This document shows, piece by piece, positions 45,379 to 53,848 of a stretch of 64,000 nt of DNA. The stretch covers positions 62,001 to 126,000 of the forward strand of contig CAVSQY010000001.1 in assembly GCA_963730285.1 (NCBI GenBank). The letters run 5' to 3'. The translations under genes and the position numbers were made by a program. This stretch comes from JARDZU01 sp963730285 (GTDB taxonomy: Bacteria > Actinomycetota > Acidimicrobiia > Spongiisociales > ZC4RG35). The notes under the pieces are model-generated. The model did not search any database, was not told where the DNA came from, and saw only the letters and a program-made list of their open reading frames with translations. Within the stretch, counting starts at the first letter, position 1, and every line of letters starts with the position of its first letter.

Positions 45379-46413
45379 ATGACTCGAATACTGGTGGGCA
45401 CCGAGAAGGGCGCTTACATACTGTCCGAGAACGGCGCCGACTGGGACGCCACCGGACCTCTATTCCCAGGATGGAGAGTGACGGCGCTCGGGCAGGCACC
45501 CGACGGGACACATCTGGCGGCCGTCGGCAGCAATTGGTTCGGCATCGGCATCCACAGAAGCTCGGATCTCACCCACTGGGAGCAGATCGACCGGCCGCCG
45601 GCGTGGCCCGAGGGGACGGAGCGCACCATGGAGCAGGTGTGGACGTTTCAAAATGTCGGGAGCTCAATATGGGCCGGTGTGGCCCATGCGGGGCTCTTCG
45701 AGTCGGATGACAACGGGGTCACCTGGTCGCCAGTCGATTCACTCAACGAGCACCCCACGCGAGATGACTGGCAGCCGGGTCTGGGCGGTTTGTGCGCCCA
45801 CCGAATCCTCTCCTGCGGTGACCGCAAATGGGTTGCCATCTCCGCCGTGGGCGTCTTTCGCTCCGACGACAACGGAGAGACCTGGATGCCAAAGAACAAT
45901 GGCATCCCGGCGGTGAACACCGCCGAGGGAGCTCCAAGGCCCGAGATCGGTTACTGCGTGCATGGAATCGCCCACGACCTGTCTGATCCGGAACGGATCT
46001 GGCGTCAGGATCACATGGGAGTGTTCCGATCAACTGACGGCGGTGACAACTGGGAGAGGATCGAGGAGGGCTTGCCGGCCGGGTTTGGCTTCGTCATGTG
46101 GCGCGACCAGGTGTCAGGTCGCCTCATCAATGTGCCGCTTCACTCGAGTGGGAGCCGTGTGCCCGTCGGCGGGCAACTTCGCGCCTACGCATCAGACGAT
46201 GACGGCGACACATGGCACGTGGCCGGGGCTGGTTGGCCCGAAGCGCCAAGATTCACCGGTGTCCTACGCGGAGCTTTTGGAGGCGACCATGACGGCAACT
46301 TCTGCTTTGGGACCACCGGGGGAAGCCTTTGGCTGACCCGGGATACCGGGGAGACCTGGGCAGAGTTGGGCCCGACCTTCCCCCGCATCAACTCGGTTCG
46401 CCTGCTGGCCTGA
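45379..46413 (+). CDS. BNR/Asp-box beta-propeller protein (sialidase-like fold)
   Basis: The 344-residue product has five Asp-box repeats: SDDNGVTW, SDDNGETW, STDGGDNW, SDDDGDTW and TRDTGETW, spaced through the chain as in six- or seven-bladed propellers. No signal peptide is visible, so it is probably cytoplasmic. GAGAGGA precedes the ATG. Its stop overlaps the next gene (TGATG). Annotation as a glycosidase rests on fold only; no catalytic set is evident. Confidence 0.75.
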   Translation: MTRILVGTEKGAYILSENGADWDATGPLFPGWRVTALGQAPDGTHLAAVGSNWFGIGIHRSSDLTHWEQIDRPPAWPEGTERTMEQVWTFQNVGSSIWAGVAHAGLFESDDNGVTWSPVDSLNEHPTRDDWQPGLGGLCAHRILSCGDRKWVAISAVGVFRSDDNGETWMPKNNGIPAVNTAEGAPRPEIGYCVHGIAHDLSDPERIWRQDHMGVFRSTDGGDNWERIEEGLPAGFGFVMWRDQVSGRLINVPLHSSGSRVPVGGQLRAYASDDDGDTWHVAGAGWPEAPRFTGVLRGAFGGDHDGNFCFGTTGGSLWLTRDTGETWAELGPTFPRINSVRLLA

Positions 46414-46673
46414 TGGCCACGGTCCGACTACCGCGACTCCTCGACGGCTCCCTCCGCGGGGGCCTGCGACAGGACGTCGAGGGCGACACGCTCGCCCAAG
46501 CCCTGGAGTCTCTCTTCTTGGCGGAGCCCGGTGTCAGAAACCACATCCTCGATGAAGAAGGTGAAATTCGGCCGCACATACTCGTCTTCGTGAACGGGAC
46601 CAGGGCACATCTCGACACCGACGTCACCGCGGAAGCAGAGATACAGGTCTTGCAGGCAGTCAGTGGGGGCTGA
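46413..46673 (+). CDS. MoaD/ThiS-like ubiquitin-fold carrier protein
   Basis: The 86-residue product has the beta-grasp pattern with EIRPHILVFVNGTRAHLD and ends in Gly-Gly (QAVSGG), as needed for activation by an E1-like enzyme. It overlaps the propeller gene (TGATG). No moaE, thiF or moeB lies in the window. It may carry sulfur for cofactor or thiolation reactions with the propeller as a partner; that is inference. Confidence 0.75.
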   Translation: MATVRLPRLLDGSLRGGLRQDVEGDTLAQALESLFLAEPGVRNHILDEEGEIRPHILVFVNGTRAHLDTDVTAEAEIQVLQAVSGG

Positions 46674-46674
46674 G

Positions 46675-47100
46675 TCAGCCAACCGAACGGACATCGCGGG
46701 TGGGTCGGCTGAAGACGAACCACTCTGCGAAGACACCAACGCCCAAGAGCACGAGACGAAGCCAAGTCCGGTCGATGAGCACAAAAGCGGAAAACCCGAG
46801 GGACAGGGCGATTGACACCGCGGCAACCCACTTCATGCGCATGGTCAGGCCACTGGACCGGTAGTTCCGAATCATCTTCCCATATACCGGGTGGTTGGTG
46901 ATCCAGCCGTACAGTCGATCAGAGGACATCGAGAAGAAGAATGCCGCGAGGATCACCAGGTCGAACGTGGGGATCCCCGGCAGGAAGCTGAGCGGCAACA
47001 GGGCGAGGCAGATCAGGCCGAGCACGAGAAAGACGCCACGCAGGAACCTGCTGCGGGATTTCCTCGGAGCGACGGGTTGGTCGATGCCGGAGGCGGTCAC
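46675..47100 (-). CDS. YbaN-like DUF454 membrane protein
   Basis: The 141-residue product has about four spans. It contains the family segment LPLSFLPGIPTFDLVILAAF, then SSDRLYGWITNHPVYGKMIR, which matches DUF454. The start is GTG. The stop is 1 base from the MoaD-like gene, tail to tail. Function of the family is unknown. Confidence 0.8.
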   Translation of the reverse strand: MTASGIDQPVAPRKSRSRFLRGVFLVLGLICLALLPLSFLPGIPTFDLVILAAFFFSMSSDRLYGWITNHPVYGKMIRNYRSSGLTMRMKWVAAVSIALSLGFSAFVLIDRTWLRLVLLGVGVFAEWFVFSRPTRDVRSVG

Positions 47101-47203
47101 GAGGCAAAGTTATTGCCTGGGGTTTCTGACGGCGAGTCGGAATAACGACACCGATGCAAAGGGCACTACCTTTGGGCCTCCCCAATCGACCAGGAGATGA
47201 GGC

Positions 47204-48232
47204 GTGCCGATAGTCACCCCCGCCAAATATCGCGAGATGTTCGAGGCAGCAAGGGCCGGCGGATACGCCTACCCCGCGATCAATGTGACCTCATCCACGA
47301 CGATCGTGGCGGCACTTGATGGCCTCACCAGGGCCCAATCCGACGGGATACTCCAAGTCTCCTATGGCGGTGCGGAATTCGCCTCCGGCCAGTCGGTGTC
47401 CAACATGCCGGTCGGAGCCACTGCCCTGGCCGAGTTCGCCAACGTCGTAGCCGATGAGTACCCGGTGAATGTCGCCCTCCACACCGACCATTGCCCACCG
47501 GATCGGGTCGATACCTATGTGCGACCCTTGCTCGAAGAGAGCTTGAGACGCAAGAGTGAAGGCAAGGGCCCGATCTTCCAGTCCCACATGGTCGATGCTT
47601 CATCGTTGCCCATGGAGGAGAACCTGGCCATTTGCAAGGAGATCCTGGAGCTCTCGTCCGAAGCCGACGTCATCCTCGAACTGGAGATAGGCGTGGTCGG
47701 CGGAGTCGAGGACGCCACCGACAACGAAGACGTCGATCGGGCCAAGTTGTACACCTCACCAGACGACATGGTGCGGGTCTCTGAGGTCCTAGGCACCTTT
47801 GACCGGGGCATGTACCTGCTCGCCGCGGTGTTCGGAAACGTCCACGGCGTCTACAAGCCCGGGGCGGTGAAGCTGGACCCAACCATCCTTCGCGAGGGCC
47901 AGGCTGCCGTAGCCAAGCGATTCGGGGACGAGGCGCGTCACTACCTGGTCTTCCACGGGGGAAGTGGGTCGACACTCGAGGAGATAAGGGAAACGATCAC
48001 CTACGGCGTGATCAAAATGAACGTCGACACCGACTGCCAGTACGCATACACGCGTCCCATCGTCGATCACATGTTCAAGAACTACGACGGCGTGATCAAG
48101 GCGGACGGCGAGGTGGGGAACAAGAAGGTCTACGACCCACGCTCCTACATGAAGAAGGGCGAGAACGGGATGTCGGACCGGGTGGTCACCGCGGCGGAGC
48201 AATTGCTCTCTGCCGGAAGAACCATCGGTTGA
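47204..48232 (+). CDS. fba: Class II fructose-bisphosphate aldolase
   Basis: This enzyme splits or forms fructose 1,6-bisphosphate. The 342-residue product has ALHTDHCPPDRV (zinc His), LELEIGVVGGVED, FGNVHGVYKPGAVKL and VFHGGSGSTLEEI (zinc and phosphate sites). AGGAG lies 10 bases before the GTG start. Its stop overlaps the nhaA ATG (TGATG), an unusual coupling of aldolase with an antiporter. Confidence 0.95.
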   Translation: MPIVTPAKYREMFEAARAGGYAYPAINVTSSTTIVAALDGLTRAQSDGILQVSYGGAEFASGQSVSNMPVGATALAEFANVVADEYPVNVALHTDHCPPDRVDTYVRPLLEESLRRKSEGKGPIFQSHMVDASSLPMEENLAICKEILELSSEADVILELEIGVVGGVEDATDNEDVDRAKLYTSPDDMVRVSEVLGTFDRGMYLLAAVFGNVHGVYKPGAVKLDPTILREGQAAVAKRFGDEARHYLVFHGGSGSTLEEIRETITYGVIKMNVDTDCQYAYTRPIVDHMFKNYDGVIKADGEVGNKKVYDPRSYMKKGENGMSDRVVTAAEQLLSAGRTIG

Positions 48233-49578
48233 TGGACCGCAGGCACGAGACCTGGGCGACGTCGGAGCGGTTCGTACCGAAGCGGTTCGTCAAGCCGTTC
48301 GTTCGATTCTCCCAAATCGAGGCATCGTCGGGAATGGTGCTGTTGGGCGCCGCCATCCTTGCCATTGTGTGGGCCAACTCGTCGTTCTCGACCACGTACT
48401 TCGACATCCTCGAGACCCACCTGACAGTCGACTTCAGCAGCTTCCACTTCGACGAGAGCGTGCTGGAGATGATCAACGACGGGCTAATGGTGATCTTCTT
48501 CTTCGTGGTCGGCCTGGAGATCAAACGTGAGCTGGTGGTCGGCGACCTACGGGACCCCAAGGCGGCCGCTCTCCCGGTTATGGCCGCCGCTGGTGGCATG
48601 CTGGTGCCCGCTCTGATCTACGTGGCTCTCAACGCAGGTGGAAGTGCGGAGGCGCTGAGAGGCTGGGGAATACCCATGGCCACGGACATCGCCTTTGCAG
48701 TCGGTGTGGTGGCCCTCCTCGGGTCGCGTGTCCCCTCCGGCGCCAAGCTCTTCTTGCTCGCTCTGGCCATAGCCGACGACATCGGCGCCATCGCCGTGAT
48801 CGCCATCTTCTACACCGACGATCTCGACCTCACGTATCTGGGCATGGCCCTTGCCGGCCTTGCATTGGTCTGGGTCGCGAGGCGGGTTCGGATCCGGTCT
48901 CTGGCCTTCTATCTCCCGCTGGGGATTCTGATCTGGCTCTTCACGCTCGAGTCCGGGGTTCATGCCACCCTGGCCGGCGTGGCACTGGGGTTCCTCACCC
49001 CGGCTCGACCGATGTACAAGCCCGAAGAATTCGACCGCCGCGCCCGCGCCATACTTGACGAGTACCCGATAGAGCCGGACAGTGATCGCGCTCAGGAACA
49101 CGCCGATCATGAGGCGCTGCTTCTGAGTGAGATAGCCAGCGAAGCCGTCTCCCCACTCAGCCGCATCGAGACCCGGCTTCAGTCCTGGAGCTCCTTTCTT
49201 GTTGTTCCGCTATTCGCTCTGGCGAATGCCGGTGTCGATTTCCGCAATACCTCGTTCGGTGACGCGCTCGGATCCTCGATAGCGCTCGGTGTGGCTCTCG
49301 GGCTCATCCTGGGGAAGACACTGGGCATATCTCTGTTCACCTATCTCGCCGTTCGCTTTCGGATGGGCACCCTCCCACAAGGGACAGGTTGGAGCCAGAT
49401 CGTCGGTCTTGCCGCAGTCGCGGGAATCGGCTTCACCGTGTCTCTGTTCGTCGCCGGGCTCGCTTTTGCCGATCCGCAGCAGATCGATTTGGCCAAGGTG
49501 GGCATCTTCGGCGGCTCGCTGATCGCGGGAATCGTGGGGGCAGTGATTCTCTTTCGAGCCCCGCAATCGGTGTCATGA
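48232..49578 (+). CDS. nhaA: Na+/H+ antiporter NhaA
   Basis: NhaA exports sodium using the proton gradient. The 448-residue product has about twelve spans, IPMATDIAFAVGVVALLGSR and the ion-binding aspartate pair ADDIGAIAVIA. The final spans contain VGLAAVAGIGFTVSLFVAGL. An acidic insert of about 40 residues precedes the last third. I used the ATG overlapping the fba stop rather than the TTG one codon earlier. It is coupled to the zinc-ribbon gene (ATGA). Confidence 0.94.
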   Translation: MDRRHETWATSERFVPKRFVKPFVRFSQIEASSGMVLLGAAILAIVWANSSFSTTYFDILETHLTVDFSSFHFDESVLEMINDGLMVIFFFVVGLEIKRELVVGDLRDPKAAALPVMAAAGGMLVPALIYVALNAGGSAEALRGWGIPMATDIAFAVGVVALLGSRVPSGAKLFLLALAIADDIGAIAVIAIFYTDDLDLTYLGMALAGLALVWVARRVRIRSLAFYLPLGILIWLFTLESGVHATLAGVALGFLTPARPMYKPEEFDRRARAILDEYPIEPDSDRAQEHADHEALLLSEIASEAVSPLSRIETRLQSWSSFLVVPLFALANAGVDFRNTSFGDALGSSIALGVALGLILGKTLGISLFTYLAVRFRMGTLPQGTGWSQIVGLAAVAGIGFTVSLFVAGLAFADPQQIDLAKVGIFGGSLIAGIVGAVILFRAPQSVS

Positions 49579-49751
49579 GCCATCCTCCATCGAGCTATGT
49601 GTGCATCGACTGCGGAGGCTCGGCGCATCTGATCACGTTTCTCCCCGAAGACGGGGAGATCGAGCCGGGAACACCACTCGCCTATCGATGCTCAGACTGC
49701 ATGGAGCGTTTCGATGTCATCTGGGAGGAGGGCGACGAGGTGGAGGCTTGA
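49575..49751 (+). CDS. Small zinc-ribbon protein (58 residues)
   Basis: A 58-residue ORF starts ATG over the nhaA stop (ATGA). It has two CxxC pairs (VCIDCGG and RCSDCME) about 24 residues apart, a zinc-ribbon pattern, and an acidic C-terminus. It is not a family I can name. Coupling to nhaA suggests co-expression. It ends 18 bases from the convergent exonuclease gene. Confidence 0.6.
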   Translation: MSHPPSSYVCIDCGGSAHLITFLPEDGEIEPGTPLAYRCSDCMERFDVIWEEGDEVEA

Positions 49752-49769
49752 GACCTGGCCGTTGCCTCG

Positions 49770-50648
49770 TCACGAAGCCCAGCGGTGGACGTTGATCGCC
49801 GTCATGTTGAAACCCATGCGGGAGCAGAAATCTTCGAATCGATCCGATGGCACTCCTCGCCACTCCAAATCGGACAGGGACTCTTCGATTGGGACATCGA
49901 GTCGCAGGGTCGTCAGCTCGCGATAGAGAAACGCCAGGTCAAGGTTCTCTGCCAACGTCGCCGCGAGCTTGTCTGCGCCACGCACCTTCACCTCCCACTG
50001 GGACGAGCTCTCCGGGATCAACTCGAGCCGCGGGTATTGGGCGAGGATCGTGGAGGCGGACTTGGCTCCCCACCCTGGCAGGCCGGGAACCCCGTCGGCC
50101 GCGTCCCCCACCAGCGCCAGGTAGTCGGGGATGGACTCGGGGTGAACACCGAATTTCGCGACCACGGCGTCCTCGTCGAGGATTCGTTGCTCCCGACGGT
50201 TGTAGGTCACGATTCGGTCTCCCACCACCACCTGGGAGAGGTCTTTGTCCGGAGTGGCGATGACGACCTGCTCGACGTCCTCGACCCAGCGAATTGCGGC
50301 CGTGGCGATGGCGTCATCGGCCTCGAACTCGATGTTCCCCCAAACGACGACACCTATCGCCCGCAATGCCTCTTCGGCCAGCGGGAACTGGTCGAGGAGC
50401 ACCTGCTCCACCCCTGCGGAGGTCTTGTACCCGGCGAACATCTCATTCCGGAAGGACTCGATGACAGTGTCGAAGCTGGCTGCGAGATGGGTTACCCCGG
50501 GCTCGCGCAGAAGGGCGAGGGTGGATTCGACTATGCCCAGGATGGCGTGGAGATCGCGACCGTCCAGACCGGTGACGGTGTCCTTTCTCCCGAAGTGAGA
50601 CCGGAAGAGCTCGTATGTACCATCGAGTAGGTGGAGACGCACCAGCAT
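49770..50648 (-). CDS. 5'-3' exonuclease (PolA N-domain-like, flap nuclease family)
   Basis: The 292-residue product matches the N-terminal domain of DNA polymerase I. It has HLLDGTYELFRSHFG, FEADDAIATAA and TPDKDLSQVV, which supply Asp metal ligands, and GDAADGVPGLPGWGAKSAST, the helix-3-turn-helix. No polymerase domain follows. Such stand-alone nucleases remove RNA primers or flaps. The ATG at 50648 overlaps the divergent small gene; the GTG at 50642 is an alternative start. Confidence 0.9.
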   Translation of the reverse strand: MLVRLHLLDGTYELFRSHFGRKDTVTGLDGRDLHAILGIVESTLALLREPGVTHLAASFDTVIESFRNEMFAGYKTSAGVEQVLLDQFPLAEEALRAIGVVVWGNIEFEADDAIATAAIRWVEDVEQVVIATPDKDLSQVVVGDRIVTYNRREQRILDEDAVVAKFGVHPESIPDYLALVGDAADGVPGLPGWGAKSASTILAQYPRLELIPESSSQWEVKVRGADKLAATLAENLDLAFLYRELTTLRLDVPIEESLSDLEWRGVPSDRFEDFCSRMGFNMTAINVHRWAS

Positions 50649-50987
50649 GATCCTACGTCCCGATCGGAGCCAGACCCCTGGGAATCGGTCTCGGACCAGA
50701 TGGCGGGCCTGAAGAGGCGTCTGACTGAGATCTACTCAGAGGTGGCGGCAGAGGGCTCCCCGTCCGAGACCGAGGTCAAGCAGGCGTTGTCGACACTCGC
50801 CTCGGCTTGGGGCCAGGTGGCCGACTCGGTCACAAGTGCACTCGGGGACCCGGCCACCAGGGCAAGCCTGAAACGGGCGGCGAGTTCGCTAGCCACAGCA
50901 CTGGGAGCGACCATCACCGATCTCGGGGCGGAGCTTCGGTCGTCTCGGGCCACCGAAGGCAGCGACTTCGTGAAGGACGACGTCTAG
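50631..50987 (+). CDS. Small helical protein of unknown function
   Basis: The 118-residue product begins METHQHDPTSRSEPDPWESV (GTG start) and then reads as two or three amphipathic helices, with KQALSTLASAWGQVADSVTS and LKRAASSLATALGATITDLG. It has no membrane segment or motif I recognise. The start overlaps the divergent exonuclease start by 18 bases, so one of the two starts is probably further in. Confidence 0.55.
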   Translation: METHQHDPTSRSEPDPWESVSDQMAGLKRRLTEIYSEVAAEGSPSETEVKQALSTLASAWGQVADSVTSALGDPATRASLKRAASSLATALGATITDLGAELRSSRATEGSDFVKDDV

Positions 50988-51134
50988 CCGGATCTCGATT
51001 TTGGGGGCGCCGGCGATTTGCTCGCAAACGTCATCGATGACGATCTTCAAGTCGCCAGCCGACATTCCGACCAGGCGGGCTGCACCCGTGAGATCGCGAG
51101 CAAACCTGGTGACAGCGGGGGTGGGTGAGACCAC
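50889..51134 (-). CDS. Doubtful ORF of 81 codons
   Basis: A GTG-led frame reads MVSPTPAVTRFARDLTGAAR and then GMSAGDLKIVIDDVCEQIAG. Its first 49 codons lie outside other genes and prefer C or G endings, as real genes here do. The last third runs antisense to the small helical protein. It could be a small gene, a remnant, or chance; I recognise no family. Confidence 0.2.
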   Translation of the reverse strand: MVSPTPAVTRFARDLTGAARLVGMSAGDLKIVIDDVCEQIAGAPKIEIRLDVVLHEVAAFGGPRRPKLRPEIGDGRSQCCG

Positions 51135-51162
51135 GGCGCACGTGCGCGCCTTCGCCTGATGG

Positions 51163-51615
51163 TTACGGGCAGGTGAAGCTCAGCGACCCATCAACATCCC
51201 CGGCGTCGGAGCTGAACGTCCCCTCATAGCTGACATTCGAACCGTCCACCGTTGGCACGTCCCCTTCTGCGGAGACATCTGACGTGTAGCTGGTGCCGTC
51301 TGCCGTGCGGACCGTGGTCACGCCAAACCATCCATCGCCGCCCTGTATGACATTCATTTGCAGCTCGGCATCAAGCGAGCCTCCACCAGAACGTGCGTCA
51401 CCGATGCTCACGTCGATCATTTCGCCGGTGATCTCACAAACAATGCTTCCGTTGAAACGAACCTGATACTCAGTCCCGCCGACTGTTGCCATGATTCCGT
51501 CACCTGGTGCTGAGCAGTTGACAGCCAGGCTGATGTCAACCTCACCGACGGTGGCCCACAAATGGGGCACTGGCGTGCTTCCAACCAAGCGATCAACCGC
51601 AAGCGCCTGATGCAT
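51163..51615 (-). CDS. LpqH-like secreted protein, probably missing its signal peptide
   Basis: The ORF (150 residues from the first ATG) is rich in Gly, Asp, Ser and Thr and predicts beta strands. It has ATVGGTEYQVRFNGSIVCEI and a final Cys (SFTCP), resembling the mycobacterial LpqH (19-kDa lipoprotein) fold with its Cys pair. No signal peptide or lipobox precedes it; the frame is open for only 16 codons upstream and then has a TGA. Either the gene is truncated or the start region is damaged. The 250 bases upstream to the next gene hold no ORF or motif I can support. Confidence 0.5.
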   Translation of the reverse strand: MHQALAVDRLVGSTPVPHLWATVGEVDISLAVNCSAPGDGIMATVGGTEYQVRFNGSIVCEITGEMIDVSIGDARSGGGSLDAELQMNVIQGGDGWFGVTTVRTADGTSYTSDVSAEGDVPTVDGSNVSYEGTFSSDAGDVDGSLSFTCP

Positions 51616-51866
51616 CAGCTCGGCACCGTCGACGTAGACACAGTCACCGCATAGACGGAGTTGTCAAAACACTCCTGAGCTACTGATTTGGGATTACAGG
51701 CAGGGAGAATGCCACTCAGCCGCGCCAACCCCGGATTTGGTGCGGTTGCCAGCCAGCAATAGCAATAGCCTCATCACTGGTGGTCTTGATGCGAGGCGAG
51801 GCTGCAGTGGCCGCGCATCGAGTAACAAGACCATGACCATTCCATGCAGTTCGACCACGAGAACCC

Positions 51867-53318
51867 TCAACCCCGTTTGGTGAAACGAGTTTCGGCCAGG
51901 GCCCGACGCAGACGGGTCGAAGCGAATGCCCCGACGATGGAGATCACCAGCCCGACTGCAATGGCGGTGGCAAACCCGGCACGCACCGCCGCGGCAGCAC
52001 CGGCTGGACCGCCCCCCGCCGGTGAGGCGATGAGGTCTCGGACCAGCTCTGGATCACCGAGTTGGAGGGCCACCACCAACAAGAGCACTGCCCCGCCGAT
52101 GGCCGATCCGAGAGTGAACCCCTGGTTTCGGGCGAAGAGGTGGGCCGAGGCCACCCGACCGATCTTGGCGGTGTCGGTGACGTCCCGCATCAAGGTGAGC
52201 GCCGCATTGGTGGCCATCCCCACCCCGATTCCCATTCCGAAGAAGGCGGCGAAAGCTGCGAACACCGATACCTGCCCCACGACCAGGACCCAGGAGATGG
52301 CGAGTGATGGGATCGTGAACATGTAGCCGACGAGGACGACCCACGACTCGGAGTGCCGGTCGGCCATTCGGCTGGAGAGGATCGCCCCGGTGGTCCAGCC
52401 GACGGTGAGAGGGAGAACCGACCACGCGGTGAACCCCGCCGGCCTCTCCAGACCGGCACGGACATAGAGGGGGGTGTAGGTGTCGACGGCGATGACCGCG
52501 GCGAGTATCAACCCGGTGGAGAGGGCCAGGCCGCGGTAGGGCTGGGGGACGATGTGCTCCAACCTGACCACGGGTGTCGTCGCTCTCCGGGCATGGCCGA
52601 CATAGATCCACAGTGCTATTCCGGCGGCGCCCAGCCAGACGAGCGACCACAAGTCGAAGGCGTTGACGGCGATCAATGTACCGACCGTGACAGCACCGAG
52701 GAGGAGGGTTCCCTTCAGGTCGAATCGCCCTGCAGGCTGGCCGTACGGCCCGGGCAGCGTCTTCCAACCGGCGAGCAGCGCTCCGAGCCCGAGTGGCAAA
52801 TTGATGTAGAAGATCCAATGCCAGGAGGCGAAGGTGAGGATCAAGGCCGCCACTGCCGGCCCGGCGACGCCCATGACACCCCAGATGCTGGCGTTGGCGG
52901 CATAGGCCCGTCCAACCAGATGCTGAGGGAAGGCGAGCGAAACCGCCGACGTCCCGGTGGCGATTACCAGTCCAGCTCCCAGCCCCTCCAGGGCCCGCAA
53001 CCCCACCATCACCTCCATGCTGGGCGCGAAGGCAATGGCGAAACCGGCCGCGGCGAACACCGACACGGCTAATCGGAACATCCTGGAAACGCCGATGGCG
53101 TCGATGAACGGGCCGGCCACGACGGTGGCGAGGCTCGAGGCGAGCAGGTACACCGTGATAGTCCAAGGCAGGAGGGAGACGTTCCCCAAGTCGGCGGTGA
53201 TGTCGGGGAGGGCCGCAGCCATCCCCAGAGCCTGGAATGAGGCCAGCGCCGCCGTGGCCAAGATCGCGATCGACACCGGCAGCAGCTCGCGGGAGAAGAT
53301 GCTGCGCGGCTCGGTCAC
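51867..53318 (-). CDS. MFS drug exporter of the 14-span DHA2 type
   Basis: The protein has about fourteen spans. It contains AALPDITADLGNVSLLPWT, GVSRMFRLAVSVFAAAGF, RALEGLGAGLVIATGTSAVS and GPAVAALILTFASWHWIFYINLP, which are DHA2 (EmrB/QacA) signatures. I chose the GTG of MTEPRSIFSRELLPVSIA. An upstream GTG at 53390 would add a 24-residue hydrophilic extension not usual in the family. TACATT lies 6 bases before this GTG, so a leaderless message is possible. Substrate unknown. Confidence 0.87.
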   Translation of the reverse strand: MTEPRSIFSRELLPVSIAILATAALASFQALGMAAALPDITADLGNVSLLPWTITVYLLASSLATVVAGPFIDAIGVSRMFRLAVSVFAAAGFAIAFAPSMEVMVGLRALEGLGAGLVIATGTSAVSLAFPQHLVGRAYAANASIWGVMGVAGPAVAALILTFASWHWIFYINLPLGLGALLAGWKTLPGPYGQPAGRFDLKGTLLLGAVTVGTLIAVNAFDLWSLVWLGAAGIALWIYVGHARRATTPVVRLEHIVPQPYRGLALSTGLILAAVIAVDTYTPLYVRAGLERPAGFTAWSVLPLTVGWTTGAILSSRMADRHSESWVVLVGYMFTIPSLAISWVLVVGQVSVFAAFAAFFGMGIGVGMATNAALTLMRDVTDTAKIGRVASAHLFARNQGFTLGSAIGGAVLLLVVALQLGDPELVRDLIASPAGGGPAGAAAAVRAGFATAIAVGLVISIVGAFASTRLRRALAETRFTKRG

Positions 53319-53587
53319 GGTGTGAATGTAGATCGGCGCCGTCACAGCCGAGTCGACTTGGCGTCGCCTCAGATTCGAGAGCCGAATCACCGAGAACTTG
53401 AACCGATGCTCTACCCCATGAACTGGATCGTGTTGACTCGGCGACCTTCCCCAATTGATGCGCGGCCCGGCCGTCCGCTCGGTGCGCGCAGCTTCATAAC
53501 CTGCAGATTCGGGCCCAATGAGCCAGGAGACGTTGTCGCAGCGGGGTCCACCCGGGTTAGGTGCGGCCGACTCAGACTCGTGGTTCG

Positions 53588-53617
53588 TTGCTCGTGAGCG
53601 ATCTCGATGTGTATACT
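53588..53617 (+). promoter_or_regulatory. Probable vapB promoter giving a leaderless message
   Basis: TATACT (53612-53617) is a near-consensus -10 box; a weak -35 (TTGCTC, 53588-53593) lies 18 bases upstream. The expected start is six or seven bases after the -10, which is the A of the ATG at 53624. No Shine-Dalgarno site precedes that ATG, so the antitoxin may be translated from a leaderless mRNA. Confidence 0.5.
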
Positions 53618-53623
53618 ATGCGC

Positions 53624-53848
53624 ATGTCACGTGTCAACGTCTATCTGCCAGACGAACTCGCCGAAGAAGCCAAGGCGGCTGGCCTCAACATCTCAAGCCT
53701 CACACAGCAAGCGATTCGATCATCGCTGTCAGCACAGAACCTCGCACGATGGCAACAACGCGTTGCTGAGCTCAGCTCCCCCGGCATCAGCCACGACAAA
53801 GTGCTCGAAGCGGTGAAGTCGGCCAAGGACGAGCTAGACGGTGGCTGA
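53624..53848 (+). CDS. vapB: VapB-like / CopG-like antitoxin
   Basis: The 74-residue product begins MSRVNVYLPDELAEEAKAAG, a ribbon-helix-helix DNA-binding pattern, then LTQQAIRSSL and a Lys/Glu-rich C-terminus that would mask the toxin. I chose ATG 53624 over 53618 because the -10 box places the transcript start there. It overlaps the PIN toxin gene by eight bases. Confidence 0.85.
   Translation: MSRVNVYLPDELAEEAKAAGLNISSLTQQAIRSSLSAQNLARWQQRVAELSSPGISHDKVLEAVKSAKDELDGG

Noticed and set aside
51616..51866. A hidden gene in the 250-base gap before the DHA2 exporter
   Set aside because: No frame of useful length, start signal or motif is visible in either direction.
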